Source: Pseudomonas fontis
GTDB lineage: Bacteria; Pseudomonadota; Gammaproteobacteria; Pseudomonadales; Pseudomonadaceae
Direction: 5' to 3'
Length of the DNA: 64,000 bases
NCBI RefSeq assembly: GCF_028656955.1
Contig: NZ_JAMDGY010000011.1
Location: 1 to 64,000, forward strand
Position numbers and translations under genes: made by a program. The notes beneath the pieces are model-generated. The model did not search any database. It was not told the origin of the DNA and saw only the letters and a program-made list of their open reading frames with translations. Positions 16,869-27,108 of the stretch are shown here, piece after piece (positions within the stretch are counted from its first letter, which is position 1; every line of letters begins with the position of its first letter).

Positions 16869-17756
16869 ATGAACAACGCCAGCTACGTCGGGCGCTTCGC
16901 CCCCACCCCCAGCGGGTTCCTGCATTTCGGCTCATTGGTGGCCGCCCTCGCCTCCTGGCTCGATGCCCGTGCCGTCGGTGGCCGCTGGCTGCTGCGCATG
17001 GAAGACATCGACCCGCCACGCGAAGCCCCTGGCGCCCAGGCGGCGATTCTCAAGACCCTGGAAAGCTACGGCTTGCTGTGGGATGGCGAGGTGGTCTATC
17101 AAAGCCTGCGTCACGATGCCTACGCCGAAGTGGTCGCGCGCTTGTTCCAGATGGGCCTGGCCTATGCCTGTACCTGCTCGCGCAAACAACTGGAGCCCTA
17201 CCACGGCATTTATCCCGGCCTGTGCCGCAACCTCTGCCACGCACAGGAAGACGCTGCGATTCGCCTGCGGGTGCCGGAGCTGAACTACCACTTTGTCGAC
17301 CGTGTGCAGGGCCGCTTCGAGCAGCACCTGGGCCGCGACGTGGGGGACTTCGTCATACGCCGCCGCGACGGCTTGTATGCCTATCAGCTAGCGGTCGTGC
17401 TGGACGATGCCTGGCAAGGGGTGACCGATATCGTGCGCGGCGCCGACCTGCTGGACAATACGCCCCGCCAGCTGTACTTGCAGGAACTGCTCGGGTTTTC
17501 ACAACCGCGCTACCTGCATGTGCCCTTGATTACCCAGCCTGACGGGCACAAGCTGGGCAAGTCCTACCGCTCGGCACCACTGCCGCCTGAACAGGCCAGC
17601 CCGCTGATACTGCGGGCACTGCGGGCACTGGGGCAGCAGACCGACCCGGCGATGGCCCAGGCACGTCCTGCCGAGTTGCTCGCGCACGCCGCGCGGCACT
17701 GGTCTGCCGAAGCTATCCCCAAGCGTTTGAGCGTGCCCGAGGCCGACCTGTGCTGA
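16869..17756 (+). CDS. gluQ: Glutamyl-Q tRNA(Asp) synthetase
   Basis: GluQ-RS resembles the catalytic half of glutamyl-tRNA synthetase. It attaches glutamate to queuosine at the wobble base of tRNA-Asp. The 295-residue product has FAPTPSGFLHFGSL (HIGH-type motif), a four-cysteine zinc site (CTC, then YPGLCRNLC), and KLGKSY (KMSKS-type). It lacks the anticodon-binding domain of GltX. Placement after dksA is the usual arrangement in gammaproteobacteria. Confidence 0.95.
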   Translation: MNNASYVGRFAPTPSGFLHFGSLVAALASWLDARAVGGRWLLRMEDIDPPREAPGAQAAILKTLESYGLLWDGEVVYQSLRHDAYAEVVARLFQMGLAYACTCSRKQLEPYHGIYPGLCRNLCHAQEDAAIRLRVPELNYHFVDRVQGRFEQHLGRDVGDFVIRRRDGLYAYQLAVVLDDAWQGVTDIVRGADLLDNTPRQLYLQELLGFSQPRYLHVPLITQPDGHKLGKSYRSAPLPPEQASPLILRALRALGQQTDPAMAQARPAELLAHAARHWSAEAIPKRLSVPEADLC

Positions 17757-17864
17757 CGGCTCGCCGTACGCCACAAAGCCCAATCAATTCAAATCGTTGG
17801 GTAATGTCGCAATCCTCGTTTGCAGGCACCGGCCCTTCCGTTACCATCACCGTCGTTTTGCGCC

Positions 17865-17872
17865 AATAATAA
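17865..17872 (+). promoter_or_regulatory. Possible Hfq/Crc CA motif upstream of cbrX
   Basis: AATAATAA fits the AANAANAA motif bound by Hfq with Crc. It lies 37 bases before the cbrX start, further upstream than a classic ribosome-blocking site. Crc control of cbrA has been reported in P. putida, so the site is plausible. Confidence 0.3.
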
Positions 17873-17909
17873 GTCCAGGCACGCAGCGTCGAAATCCAAC
17901 GAGGCCAAC

Positions 17910-18086
17910 ATGTATATCTATCGTTTGGTCCTGCTTCTGGTCGTGGGGATCTATCTGTTCTCCCCGGCCATCATGGACTGGTGGATCGAACCCACTGGCG
18001 CCTGGTATCGCCCGTATTTGCTCTGGCTGATCCTGATCGTCGTGACCTTTATCCTGCAGAGCCAACGTGATGCCGATGAGCTTTAG
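17910..18086 (+). CDS. cbrX: CbrX, small membrane protein overlapping cbrA
   Basis: A 58-residue hydrophobic protein with two membrane spans (VLLLVVGIYLFSPAIMDWW and LLWLILIVVTFIL), ending in a charged tail. GAGG lies five bases before the ATG. Its end overlaps the first codons of cbrA in another frame, so cbrA translation is probably coupled to it. Such a gene (cbrX) has been described before cbrA in P. putida. Its biochemical role is not known. Confidence 0.8.
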   Translation: MYIYRLVLLLVVGIYLFSPAIMDWWIEPTGAWYRPYLLWLILIVVTFILQSQRDADEL

Positions 18087-21024
18087 CCTGACCCAGATGA
18101 TCCTGATCAGTGCCGCCTACCTGACGGTACTGTTCGGCGTGGCCTGGATCAGCGAACGCGGCATGATCCCCCGGGCGATCATCCGTCACCCCCTGACCTA
18201 CACCCTGTCGCTGGGTGTCTACGCCAGTGCCTGGGCCTTTTATGGCACCGTCGGCCTGGCCTACCAGTACGGCTATGGCTTCCTTGCCTGTTACCTCGGT
18301 GTTTCCGGCGCCTTCCTGCTGGCGCCCGTGCTGCTGTATCCGATCCTGAAGATCACCCGCACCTACCAGCTGTCATCGCTGGCCGACCTGATTGCCTTCC
18401 GCTTTCGCAGTACCTGGGCCGGGGCGCTGACCACGATCTTCATGCTGATCGGCGTACTGCCGCTGCTGGCGCTACAGATCCAGGCGGTCGCGGACTCGAT
18501 CACCATCCTCACCGGGGAGCCGGTGAAAAGCCGGGTGGCACTGGCCTTCTGCGCGATGATCACGCTGTTCACCATCTTCTTCGGTTCGCGGCACATCGCG
18601 ACGCGAGAGAAGCATGAAGGCCTGGTGTTCGCCATTGCCTTCGAATCGGTGGTCAAGCTGCTGGCCCTGGGGGGGATCGGCCTGTACGCGCTGTATGGCG
18701 TGTTCGGTGGCCCGCACCAGTTGGAAATCTGGCTGCTGCAGAACCAGACCGCCCTCGCCGCCCTGCACACCCCCTTGCAGGAAGGCCCATGGCGGACCCT
18801 GTTGCTGGTGTTCTTCGCCTCGGCCATCGTGATGCCGCACATGTACCACATGGCCTTCACCGAGAACCTCAACCCGCGCGCGCTGGTCAGCGCCAGCTGG
18901 GGCCTGCCACTGTTCCTGCTGCTGATGAGCCTGGCCGTGCCGCTGATTCTCTGGGCCGGCTTGAAGCTTGGCGCCAGCACCAGCCCCGAGTTCTTCACCC
19001 TGGGGCTGGGCATTGCCGCCAATAACCAGGGGCTGGCCTTGCTGGCTTATGTCGGCGGTTTATCCGCCGCCAGCGGGCTGATCATCGTCACCACCCTTGC
19101 CCTCTCCGGCATGGCCTTGAACCACCTGGTGCTGCCGCTCTACCAGCCGCCGGCGGAAGGCAATATCTATCGCTGGCTGAAGTGGACCCGTCGCGCCCTG
19201 ATCGTCGCGATCATCGCCGCAGGCTTCGGCTTCTACCTGCTCCTGGGTGCCCAGCAAGACCTCGCCAACCTTGGCATTGTCGCCTTCGTCGCCACCCTGC
19301 AATTCCTGCCCGGCGTGCTCTCGGTACTGTACTGGCCGACGGCGAACCGGCGCGGTTTCATTGCCGGCCTGATGGCCGGGATCACCGTGTGGATGGTGAC
19401 CATGTTGCTGCCGCTGGTGGGCAACCTGCAGGGTTTCTACATCCCGCTGCTGAACATGATCTACGTGCTCGACGACACCAGCTGGCACATGGCAGCCATC
19501 GCCTCGCTCGCCGCCAACGTCCTGCTGTTCACCCTGATCTCGCTATTCAGCAACGCCAGCGCCGAAGAAGTCGCGGCAGCCGAAGCCTGTGCGGTGGACA
19601 ATGTCCGCCGCCCGCAGCGCCGCGAACTGCATGCCGCATCGCCGCAGGAGTTCGCCACCCAGTTGGCCAAGCCACTGGGCGCCAAGGCCGCGCAGAAAGA
19701 AGTCGAGCAGGCCCTGCGCGACCTCTATCTGCCCTTCGACGAACGTCGCCCTTATGCGTTGCGCCGCTTGCGTGACCGCATCGAAGCCAACCTCTCCGGG
19801 CTGATGGGCCCAAGTGTCGCCCAGGACATGGTCGAGACCTTCCTGCCGTACAAGTCCGGCAGTGAAAACTACGTTACCGAAGACATTCATTTCATCGAGA
19901 GCCGGCTGGAGGATTACCACTCCCGCCTCACCGGCCTGGCCGCCGAACTCGATGCCTTGCGCCGCTATCACCGCCAGACCTTGCAGGAGTTGCCGATGGG
20001 TGTCTGCTCACTGGCCAAGGACCACGAGATCCTGATGTGGAACAAGGCCATGGAGGAGCTGACCGGCATCCCCGCCAAACGCGTGGTCGGCTCGCGCCTG
20101 ACCACCATCGGTGAGCCGTGGCGCGGCCTGCTGCTGGGCTTTACCAACGTCCCTGATGAACACCTGCACAAGCAACGCCTGGGCCTCGACGGCCAAACCC
20201 GCTGGCTGAACCTGCACAAGGCAGCCATCGACGAGCCACTGGCCCCGGGCAACAGCGGCCTGGTACTGCTGGTCGAAGACCTTACCGAAACCCAGATGCT
20301 CGAAGACAAGCTGGTGCACTCCGAGCGCCTGGCGAGCATCGGCCGGCTCGCTGCCGGCGTCGCCCACGAGATCGGCAACCCGATCACCGGCATCGCCTGC
20401 CTGGCGCAGAACCTGCGCGAGGAGCGTGAGGAAGACAGCGAGATCACCGAACTCAGCAGCCAGATCATCGAACAGACCAAGCGTGTTTCGCGCATCGTCC
20501 AGTCGTTGATGAGCTTTGCCCACGCTGGCAGCCACCAGCACAGCGACGAGCCGGTGTGCCTTGCCGAAGTGGCGCAGGATGCCATCGGCCTGCTGGCCCT
20601 GAACCGGCGCAATTTCGAAGTGCAGTTCTTCAACCTGTGCGACCCGGACCATTGGGTCGATGGCGATCCGCAGCGGCTCGCCCAGGTCCTGATCAACCTG
20701 TTGTCCAACGCCCGCGACGCTTCGCCAGCCGGCACTGCCGTGCGGGTCAAGAGCGAAGCCAGCGAGCACACCGTCGACCTGATCGTCGAGGATGAGGGCA
20801 GCGGCATTCCGAAAAACATCATGGACCGATTGTTCGAACCGTTCTTCACCACCAAGGATCCGGGCGAAGGAACTGGGCTGGGCCTCGCTCTGGTCTATTC
20901 CATCGTGGAAGAGCATTATGGACAAATCACCATCGACAGCCCGGCCGATACTCAAAGCCAGCGTGGCACCAGGATCCGAGTGACCCTGCCGCGTCATGTC
21001 GTAGCGACGTCCGCTGTGAATTGA
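18076..21024 (+). CDS. cbrA: CbrA, sensor histidine kinase with a transporter-like N-terminus
   Basis: CbrA controls carbon/nitrogen balance and use of amino acids, partner to CbrB. The order is: about 13 membrane segments of the sodium/solute symporter (SSSF) fold to residue 500, a linker, a PAS domain near 625-745, HisKA with the phospho-acceptor in [11 protein letters not shown], and HATPase with [17 protein letters not shown] and GTGLGLAL. Possible starts are GTG 18067, ATG 18070 and ATG 18076; I take the last (982 residues). All overlap cbrX. The symporter part can transport histidine in P. putida. Confidence 0.95.
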   Translation: MSFSLTQMILISAAYLTVLFGVAWISERGMIPRAIIRHPLTYTLSLGVYASAWAFYGTVGLAYQYGYGFLACYLGVSGAFLLAPVLLYPILKITRTYQLSSLADLIAFRFRSTWAGALTTIFMLIGVLPLLALQIQAVADSITILTGEPVKSRVALAFCAMITLFTIFFGSRHIATREKHEGLVFAIAFESVVKLLALGGIGLYALYGVFGGPHQLEIWLLQNQTALAALHTPLQEGPWRTLLLVFFASAIVMPHMYHMAFTENLNPRALVSASWGLPLFLLLMSLAVPLILWAGLKLGASTSPEFFTLGLGIAANNQGLALLAYVGGLSAASGLIIVTTLALSGMALNHLVLPLYQPPAEGNIYRWLKWTRRALIVAIIAAGFGFYLLLGAQQDLANLGIVAFVATLQFLPGVLSVLYWPTANRRGFIAGLMAGITVWMVTMLLPLVGNLQGFYIPLLNMIYVLDDTSWHMAAIASLAANVLLFTLISLFSNASAEEVAAAEACAVDNVRRPQRRELHAASPQEFATQLAKPLGAKAAQKEVEQALRDLYLPFDERRPYALRRLRDRIEANLSGLMGPSVAQDMVETFLPYKSGSENYVTEDIHFIESRLEDYHSRLTGLAAELDALRRYHRQTLQELPMGVCSLAKDHEILMWNKAMEELTGIPAKRVVGSRLTTIGEPWRGLLLGFTNVPDEHLHKQRLGLDGQTRWLNLHKAAIDEPLAPGNSGLVLLVEDLTETQMLEDKLVHSERLASIGRLAAGVAHEIGNPITGIACLAQNLREEREEDSEITELSSQIIEQTKRVSRIVQSLMSFAHAGSHQHSDEPVCLAEVAQDAIGLLALNRRNFEVQFFNLCDPDHWVDGDPQRLAQVLINLLSNARDASPAGTAVRVKSEASEHTVDLIVEDEGSGIPKNIMDRLFEPFFTTKDPGEGTGLGLALVYSIVEEHYGQITIDSPADTQSQRGTRIRVTLPRHVVATSAVN

Positions 21025-21046
21025 GACCGTCGAGAGAATTGAATCA

Positions 21047-22489
21047 ATGCCGCATATTCTGATCGTCGAAGACGAAACCATCATCCGCTCCGCGTTGCGT
21101 CGTCTGCTGGAGCGCAACCAGTACCAGGTCAGCGAAGCCGGCTCGGTACAGGAAGCCCAGGAACGCTTCAGCATTGCGACGTTCGACCTGATTGTCAGCG
21201 ACCTGCGTCTGCCGGGCGCCCCGGGCACCGAGTTGATCAAGCTCGGTCAGGGCACCCCGGTACTGATCATGACCAGCTATGCCAGCCTGCGCTCGGCCGT
21301 CGATTCGATGAAGATGGGCGCGGTCGACTACATCGCCAAGCCGTTCGATCACGATGAAATGCTCCAGGCGGTCGCACGCATCCTGCGCGACCGGCAAAAC
21401 GCCCCGGCGTCGACGCCGGCCGAGCGCACCGGCAATGGCAAGGCCGCTGCCGCCGACAAGGCGGGCGGCGGTAACGCCAACGGCGAGATCGGCATCATTG
21501 GTACCTGCCCTCCCATGCAGGACCTGTACAGCAAGATCCGCAAGGTCGCGCCAACCGACTCCAATGTGTTGATCCAGGGTGAGTCGGGGACCGGTAAAGA
21601 ACTGGTGGCCCGCGCCCTGCACAACCTTTCCCGTCGTGCCAAGGCACCGATGATCTCGGTGAACTGCGCAGCGATCCCGGAAACCCTGATCGAGTCCGAG
21701 CTGTTCGGCCACGAAAAAGGCGCATTCACCGGCGCCAGCGCCGGTCGTGCCGGGCTGGTCGAGGCGGCCGATGGCGGCACGCTGTTCCTTGACGAGATCG
21801 GCGAGCTGCCGCTCGAAGCCCAGGCCCGCCTCCTGCGCGTGCTGCAGGAAGGCGAGATTCGCCGGGTCGGCTCGGTGCAATCGCAAAAGGTCGATGTGCG
21901 CCTGATCGCGGCAACTCACCGGGACTTGAAGAACCTGGCCAAGGTCGGCCAGTTCCGTGAAGACCTGTATTACCGCCTGCACGTCATTGCCCTCAAGTTG
22001 CCCGCCCTGCGCGAGCGCGGTGCCGACGTCAACGAGATCGCCAGCGCATTCCTCGCCCGCCAGAGTGCACGTGTCGGTCGCACCGACCTGAAGTTCGCCC
22101 ACGATGCCGAACAGGCCATCCGTCACTACAGCTGGCCGGGTAACGTGCGTGAACTGGAAAACGCCGTGGAGCGCGCGGTGATTCTGTGCGAAAGCCCGGA
22201 AATCTCTGCCGACCTGCTGGGCATCGACATTGAGCTCAGTGACCTGGACGACGACGGCCGCTTTGACAGCTTGCCGACGAACGGTAGCCAGACCAGCAGC
22301 ACCAGCCACGAGCCCACCGAAGACCTTTCGCTGGAAGACTACTTCCAGCACTTCGTACTCGAACACCAGGACCACATGACCGAGACCGAGTTGGCCCGCA
22401 AACTCGGGGTCAGCCGCAAGTGCCTGTGGGAACGCCGCCAACGCCTGGGCATCCCGCGGCGCAAGAGCGGCGCCATCAGCGAGAGCTGA
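21047..22489 (+). CDS. cbrB: CbrB, sigma-54-dependent NtrC-type response regulator
   Basis: CbrB, phosphorylated through CbrA, activates sigma-54 promoters, chiefly crcZ. The 480-residue product has a receiver domain (residues 1-120, acidic pocket EDE, phospho-Asp in [11 protein letters not shown]), the AAA+ domain with Walker A GESGTGKE, the sigma-54 contact loop GAFTGA, and a C-terminal Fis-type helix-turn-helix ([21 protein letters not shown]). It starts 22 bases after cbrA. Confidence 0.97.
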   Translation: MPHILIVEDETIIRSALRRLLERNQYQVSEAGSVQEAQERFSIATFDLIVSDLRLPGAPGTELIKLGQGTPVLIMTSYASLRSAVDSMKMGAVDYIAKPFDHDEMLQAVARILRDRQNAPASTPAERTGNGKAAAADKAGGGNANGEIGIIGTCPPMQDLYSKIRKVAPTDSNVLIQGESGTGKELVARALHNLSRRAKAPMISVNCAAIPETLIESELFGHEKGAFTGASAGRAGLVEAADGGTLFLDEIGELPLEAQARLLRVLQEGEIRRVGSVQSQKVDVRLIAATHRDLKNLAKVGQFREDLYYRLHVIALKLPALRERGADVNEIASAFLARQSARVGRTDLKFAHDAEQAIRHYSWPGNVRELENAVERAVILCESPEISADLLGIDIELSDLDDDGRFDSLPTNGSQTSSTSHEPTEDLSLEDYFQHFVLEHQDHMTETELARKLGVSRKCLWERRQRLGIPRRKSGAISES

Positions 22490-22508
22490 TCCCTTTCAGC
22501 TAAGCATC

Positions 22509-22526
22509 TGTTACCGGCGGGTAACA
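22509..22526. promoter_or_regulatory. CbrB-type site, short spacing
   Basis: TGTTAC and GTAACA are separated by six bases (CGGCGG), about 185 bases before the crcZ start. The half-sites equal those of the longer site at 22546-22571. Confidence 0.65.
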
Positions 22527-22545
22527 CACGGGGGTTGGAACAAAC

Positions 22546-22571
22546 TGTTACCTGACCCCGCCGACGTAACA
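22546..22571. promoter_or_regulatory. CbrB upstream activating site
   Basis: TGTTAC-N14-GTAACA lies about 125 bases before the sigma-54 element of crcZ, at enhancer distance. It matches the CbrB binding consensus as I know it. It overlaps the upstream arm of the cbrB terminator. Confidence 0.8.
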
Positions 22572-22611
22572 AAAACCGGGGTTTACGGTAACGAAATCCC
22601 GGTTTTTTTTC
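22571..22611 (+). terminator. cbrB terminator
   Basis: AAAAACCGGG pairs with CCCGGTTTTT across a 20-base loop that can itself pair (TTTAC/GTAA), followed by eight T residues. It stops cbrB read-through into crcZ. Confidence 0.85.
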
Positions 22612-22669
22612 GCCTCAAATTCCCCCCAAAACCCACCTAACCCCTTGTTTTACTGGGTTTTGCAAAAGT

Positions 22670-22685
22670 TGGCACGGCACCTGCT
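22670..22685 (+). promoter_or_regulatory. Sigma-54 promoter of crcZ
   Basis: TGGCACGGCACCTGCT carries GG at 22671-22672 (-24) and GC at 22683-22684 (-12), ten bases apart as required. Initiation is expected near 22695. Confidence 0.9.
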
Positions 22686-22694
22686 ATATGTTTG

Positions 22695-23064
22695 GTACAA
22701 GAACAATAACAAGCACTGCAAAAGACAATAAAAATAAGACGAATCGGCTCACGCATAATAAGAACAAGACGGCGGAGGCGCAGCTAACTGATTCTTTTGG
22801 AGAGGAGTTGTATTTGGGGCTTGCCCCACAGCCAGGCAGAGAACAACAAAAACTGCACTCAAGCAGGGCCTGAACTGGTTGGATCATCTGATCATTGCAA
22901 CATCGGCGATCAAAGCAATCCGTTTGCTCTTGACTCCCGGTTAGGGAGACAGTCCACATGCCTAACGGCCTTGTGGATAGGGCGTCAACAAAAACAAGAA
23001 GCCCGACAAAAAAACAATAAGAGCACGCAACTACTTCTTGGGGAGCTTCGGCTCCCCTTGTAGT
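22695..23064 (+). ncRNA. crcZ: CrcZ, RNA antagonist of Hfq/Crc
   Basis: CrcZ sequesters the Hfq/Crc repression complex and so relieves carbon catabolite repression. The stretch between cbrB and pcnB has no credible coding sequence. It contains several A-rich CA motifs of the AANAANAA type, for example near 22699-22712 (AAGAACAATAACAA), 22724-22739, 22757-22767, 22842-22855, 22987-23001 and 23007-23021. It begins at a sigma-54 promoter under CbrB-type sites and ends at hairpin GGGGAGC-TTCG-GCTCCCC. The inferred length of about 370 bases fits P. putida CrcZ. Confidence 0.92.
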
Positions 23065-23067
23065 TTC
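23040..23067 (+). terminator. crcZ 3' hairpin terminator
   Basis: Stem GGGGAGC/GCTCCCC closed by a TTCG tetraloop is followed by TTGTAGTTTC. The U-tract is broken but the stem is very stable. Confidence 0.75.
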
Positions 23068-23190
23068 TCCTCGTCGCACAGCCCTCGTTTGCTACCGCCT
23101 ACACCCTCCTTCCAGTAAATGCTAGAATCCCCGCCCATCATGCGGCCATTCTTCGTTTTTGGCCGAACATTCCTTCAAACAGTGCATCCC

Positions 23191-24573
23191 ATGCTGAAGA
23201 AGCTGTTCCAGTCGTTCCGTCCCCCCGTGCGTGGCCCGCACCATAAGCGCACCACGCCTGAAGTGATCAACAGTGGTCAACACTCGCTGCAGCGCGGCCA
23301 ATTCAGTCGTCACGCGGTGGGTATCGTCGAGCGCCTGCAAAATGCTGGCTACCAGGCCTACCTGGTGGGTGGCTGCGTGCGCGATCAACTCCTGGGGATC
23401 ACCCCCAAGGACTTCGACGTCGCCACCAGTGCCACCCCTGAACAAGTGCGTGCCGAATTCCGCAATGCGCGCATCATCGGCCGGCGCTTCAAGCTCGTTC
23501 ACATCCATTTCGGCCGCGACATCATTGAAGTCGCCACCTTCCGTGCCAACCATTCGGAAACCGAAGAAGACAGCCACACCTCGTCCCGTAACGAGAGTGG
23601 GCGGATCCTTCGCGACAACGTCTATGGCACCCTGGAAGAAGACGCACAGCGCCGCGATTTCACCATCAACGCCCTGTATTACGATCCGGTCAGCGAGCGC
23701 ATCCTCGATTACGCCAATGGCGTACACGACATCCGCAATCGCCTGATCCGCCTGATCGGCGACCCGACCCAGCGCTACCAGGAAGACCCGGTGCGCATGC
23801 TGCGGGCCGTACGCTTTGCCGCCAAGCTCAACTTCGGTATCGAGAAGCACACCGTGCAGCCGATCCGCGAGCTGGCCTCGATGCTGCGCGAGATCCCGTC
23901 GGCGCGCCTGTTCGAAGAGACCCTGAAGCTGTTCCTCTCGGGCCATGCAGCCATCACCTTCGAAATGCTGGTGGACCTGCAGCTGTTCGAGCCACTGTTC
24001 CCGGCCAGCAGCGAAGCCCTGGAAGACAACCCGACCTATACCCACACGCTGATCAGCCAGGCGTTGATCAACACCGACCTGCGGATCAAGCAGGGCAAGC
24101 CGGTCACCCCGGCCTTCCTGTTTGCCGCCCTGCTCTGGCCAGCCTTGCCATTGCGGGCCCTGCGCCTGCAAAGCCGCGGCATGCCGCCGATCCCGGCGGT
24201 GCAGGAAGCGGCTCACGAGCTGATTGCCGAACAGTGCCAGCGCATCGCGATCCCCAAGCGCTTCACCATCCCGATCCGCGAGATCTGGGACATGCAGGAG
24301 CGCCTGCCACGTCGCAGCGGCAAACGTGCCGATCAGTTGCTCGACAACCCACGCTTCCGCGCCGGTTACGACTTCCTGTTGCTGCGCGAAAGCGCGGGCG
24401 AAGAAACCGAAGGCCTCGGCCAATGGTGGACCGACTATCAGGACTGCAACGATAGTCAGCGTCGCGACATGATCCGCGAGCTGGGTGGCCGTGATGAAGG
24501 CGGCGCCGGCCCACGCAAGCGCAAGCGCAGCCCGAACAAGCGCAAGCGTGCCGACAACGCGGCAGACGAGTAA
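23191..24573 (+). CDS. pcnB: Poly(A) polymerase I
   Basis: PcnB adds 3' poly(A) tails that promote RNA decay. The 460-residue product has the nucleotidyltransferase head with LVGGCVRDQLLG and the catalytic DFDVATSATPEQV, the RRDFTINAL segment, the neck with RFAAKLNFGIE, and a basic C-terminal tail. The start at 23191 (MLKKLFQSF) matches Pseudomonas PcnB; the frame is open to 23119. folK follows seven bases after the stop. Confidence 0.95.
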   Translation: MLKKLFQSFRPPVRGPHHKRTTPEVINSGQHSLQRGQFSRHAVGIVERLQNAGYQAYLVGGCVRDQLLGITPKDFDVATSATPEQVRAEFRNARIIGRRFKLVHIHFGRDIIEVATFRANHSETEEDSHTSSRNESGRILRDNVYGTLEEDAQRRDFTINALYYDPVSERILDYANGVHDIRNRLIRLIGDPTQRYQEDPVRMLRAVRFAAKLNFGIEKHTVQPIRELASMLREIPSARLFEETLKLFLSGHAAITFEMLVDLQLFEPLFPASSEALEDNPTYTHTLISQALINTDLRIKQGKPVTPAFLFAALLWPALPLRALRLQSRGMPPIPAVQEAAHELIAEQCQRIAIPKRFTIPIREIWDMQERLPRRSGKRADQLLDNPRFRAGYDFLLLRESAGEETEGLGQWWTDYQDCNDSQRRDMIRELGGRDEGGAGPRKRKRSPNKRKRADNAADE

Positions 24574-24580
24574 GCCACCG

Positions 24581-25057
24581 ATGGTGCGCGTCTATATTGG
24601 CCTGGGCAGCAACCTGGCAGACCCTCAGCAGCAGCTACGCAGCGCCCTTGAGGCGCTGGGTCGGCTGCCCGGTTGCACATTGGTCGGGGTTTCAGCCTTC
24701 TATGCCAGCGACTCGCTGTCGCCCGGCCAGCCCCGCTACACCAATGCCGTTGCCGCGCTCGACACCACGCTGGCACCGCTCGAACTGCTCGACGCCCTGC
24801 AAGCCATCGAGGCCGATCAGGGCCGCGAGCGCAAAGCGCGTTGGGGCCCGCGCACTCTCGACCTGGATATCCTGCTGTATGGCGACCAGGTCATCGAAGA
24901 GCCGCGTTTGGTCGTCCCGCACTATCACCTGCACGCGCGTCCGTTCGTGCTCTACCCGCTTGCCGAACTGGTGCCTGCCGACTTCCGCCTGGCCGACCAA
25001 CGCGCGCTTTCCGACCTACTGGCAGACTGCCCGTTCGTCGGCCTTGAGCGCCTGTAA
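24581..25057 (+). CDS. folK: 2-amino-4-hydroxy-6-hydroxymethyldihydropteridine pyrophosphokinase
   Basis: FolK transfers pyrophosphate from ATP to the pterin, one step before dihydropteroate synthase (FolP at 48505-49356). The 158-residue product shows VYIGLGSNLADP at the start and the signature RWGPRTLDLDILLYGD with its metal-binding aspartates. The ATG at 24581 follows pcnB closely, as in other pseudomonads, and suggests co-transcription. Confidence 0.95.
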   Translation: MVRVYIGLGSNLADPQQQLRSALEALGRLPGCTLVGVSAFYASDSLSPGQPRYTNAVAALDTTLAPLELLDALQAIEADQGRERKARWGPRTLDLDILLYGDQVIEEPRLVVPHYHLHARPFVLYPLAELVPADFRLADQRALSDLLADCPFVGLERL

Positions 25058-25123
25058 CCGGGCATTCCCCCAGCCGGTAACGTCCGTAACAGCGCAGGCG
25101 TAACATTGCGGTAACACGGTAAT
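25054..25123 (+). other. Cluster of GTAAC repeats upstream of panB
   Basis: GTAAC occurs at 25054, 25077, 25086, 25100 and 25111, with a degenerate GTAAT at 25119. Three copies read GTAACA, the CbrB half-site, but no TGTTAC partner is present. A TTGACT just after (25123-25128) could be the -35 of a panB promoter. The rest of the gap to panB shows no gene. Function unproven. Confidence 0.35.
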
Positions 25124-25309
25124 TGACTTCAGCCCACCTGCTCACGACTATAGGCGTCCCGTGGCGCCCCGGCGCCGCAAAAAAGGCGTATATAGGCCTG
25201 GAACAGGTTTTGAACCAAACACCACAACCGATGATGTGCTGTTCCAGAAGATGAATACACGCGTTGTACGCAGTCGTTTTTCACAGCGCCTGAACGAGGA
25301 TTCCTTTTC

Positions 25310-26110
25310 ATGCCAGAAGTAACCCTGACCACCCTGCAGAGCCTCAAAGCCAAGGGTGAGAAAATAACCATGCTGACGTGCTACGACGCGACCTTTGCTC
25401 AGGTTGCCAGCCGTGCCGGCGTGGAAATACTGCTGGTGGGTGACTCCCTGGGCATGGTCCTGCAGGGCCATGACAGCACCTTGCCGGTCACTACCGCCGA
25501 GATGGCCTACCACACTGCCTGCGTCAAGCGCGGCAATGAAGGTGCGCTGATCCTCGCCGACCTGCCGTTCATGGCCTGTGCCACGGTCGAGCAAGCGTTC
25601 GCCAACTGCGGCACGCTGATGCAAGCCGGCGCGCACATGGTCAAGGTCGAAGGCGCCGCCTGGCTGGCCGAGACCATCCGCCTGCTGGCCGAACGTGGCG
25701 TGCCGGTGTGTGCCCACATGGGCCTGACCCCACAGACCGTGAACATCCTCGGTGGCTATAAAGTCCAGGGTCGCCATGAAGCCCAGGCCCGGCAGATGCG
25801 TGCCGATGCCATCGCCCTGGAGCAGGCCGGCGCGGCCATGCTCCTGCTTGAGTGCGTGCCCAGTGAGCTGGCGGCAGAAATCACCCAGGCGGTGAGCATC
25901 CCGGTGATCGGTATCGGCGCGGGTAGCGCCACTGATGGCCAGGTGCTGGTCATGCACGACATGCTCGGCCTGTCCCTGAGCGGGCGCATGCCGAAGTTCG
26001 TGAAGAACTTCATGGCTGGGCAAGGTGACATTGCCGGCGCCTTCAACGCGTACGTGCAGGCAGTCAAGGACGTTTCCTTCCCTGCCAGCGAACATGGGTT
26101 CAGTGCATGA
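25310..26110 (+). CDS. panB: 3-methyl-2-oxobutanoate hydroxymethyltransferase
   Basis: PanB makes ketopantoate from 2-oxoisovalerate, the keto acid of valine, and methylene-tetrahydrofolate, in pantothenate and CoA synthesis. The 266-residue TIM barrel is normal in length. Metal ligands sit in [10 protein letters not shown] and ILADLPFM, the catalytic glutamate in MLLLECVP, and the conserved GIGAG follows. The stop overlaps the panC start by four bases. Confidence 0.96.
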   Translation: MPEVTLTTLQSLKAKGEKITMLTCYDATFAQVASRAGVEILLVGDSLGMVLQGHDSTLPVTTAEMAYHTACVKRGNEGALILADLPFMACATVEQAFANCGTLMQAGAHMVKVEGAAWLAETIRLLAERGVPVCAHMGLTPQTVNILGGYKVQGRHEAQARQMRADAIALEQAGAAMLLLECVPSELAAEITQAVSIPVIGIGAGSATDGQVLVMHDMLGLSLSGRMPKFVKNFMAGQGDIAGAFNAYVQAVKDVSFPASEHGFSA

Positions 26111-26964
26111 ATACCGTAAAGACCGTCCGGGAGCTGCGTGCCGCTGTAGCGCGCGCCCGCAGCGAAGGCAAACGTATCGCTTTCGTACCGACCATGGGCA
26201 ACCTGCACAGCGGTCACGCCGCACTGGTTGCCAAGGCCGCGCAGCGGGTCGACTTCGTGGTGGCGAGCATTTTCGTCAACCCACTGCAGTTCGGCCCGAG
26301 CGAAGACCTCGACAAGTACCCTCGGACCCTCGCCGCCGACCAGGAGCAACTGCTCCAGGCCGGCTGCCACCTGTTGTTCGCGCCGACGGTTGAAGAGATG
26401 TACCCCGAAGGCATGACCGGGCAGACCCGCGTCAGCGTACCGCAACTGTCTGAAGGCCTCTGCGGCGCCAGCCGTCCGGGGCATTTCGAAGGTGTCGCGA
26501 CCGTGGTCAGCAAGTTGTTCAACATGGTGCAGCCCGACCTTGCAGTGTTCGGCCAGAAGGACTTCCAGCAGTTGGCGGTGATCCGCGCGCTGGTGCGTGA
26601 CCTGAACATGCCGATCCAGATCATCGGCGAACCGACCGTACGCGCAGAGGACGGCCTGGCGCTGTCGTCGCGCAATGGCTACCTGAACCAGGAACAACGC
26701 GCCATCGCGCCTACGCTGTACCGCGTGCTCAGGCAGATGGCCGAGGCCATCCGCGACGGCCAGCGTGACTACCCCGCCTTGCTTGAACAGGGCCAGCAGC
26801 AGTTGCTGGCTGGCGGTTTCAAGCCGGACTACCTGGAAGTACGCCAGGCCCTGAGCCTGCGGCCGGCCGTGGACTGCGACCGTGACCTGGTGATCCTGGC
26901 CGCTGCGTACCTGGGCAACACCCGGCTGATCGACAACCTGCACCTCAATCTCGACGACCAGTAG
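26107..26964 (+). CDS. panC: Pantothenate synthetase
   Basis: PanC joins pantoate and beta-alanine using ATP. The 285-residue product has the nucleotidyl-transferase HIGH-type motif in [14 protein letters not shown], the [12 protein letters not shown] segment and the KMSKS-like LSSRNGYL. It overlaps panB. Aspartate decarboxylase (panD), which makes beta-alanine and follows panC in P. aeruginosa, is absent before pgi here and must be elsewhere if present. Confidence 0.96.
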   Translation: MNTVKTVRELRAAVARARSEGKRIAFVPTMGNLHSGHAALVAKAAQRVDFVVASIFVNPLQFGPSEDLDKYPRTLAADQEQLLQAGCHLLFAPTVEEMYPEGMTGQTRVSVPQLSEGLCGASRPGHFEGVATVVSKLFNMVQPDLAVFGQKDFQQLAVIRALVRDLNMPIQIIGEPTVRAEDGLALSSRNGYLNQEQRAIAPTLYRVLRQMAEAIRDGQRDYPALLEQGQQQLLAGGFKPDYLEVRQALSLRPAVDCDRDLVILAAAYLGNTRLIDNLHLNLDDQ

Positions 26965-27108
26965 AAGATGCTGGCCGGATATTGATCCGCGCCTATGCTC
27001 AACAAGCCAAGGCAGTCGCCGCCCCTGGGAAATAATCCCCAGCGGGCGGTAAACGGGCCAGCTTTTCAAGTGTCCAAGGCAGTTCACGCAATAAGGAAAC
27101 CTGCAGCG

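Noticed and set aside
22688..23079. Small ORFs within the crcZ region on both strands
   Set aside because: The stretch is explained as CrcZ RNA with CA motifs, a sigma-54 promoter and a terminal hairpin; the ORFs have no domain or ribosome-binding site.
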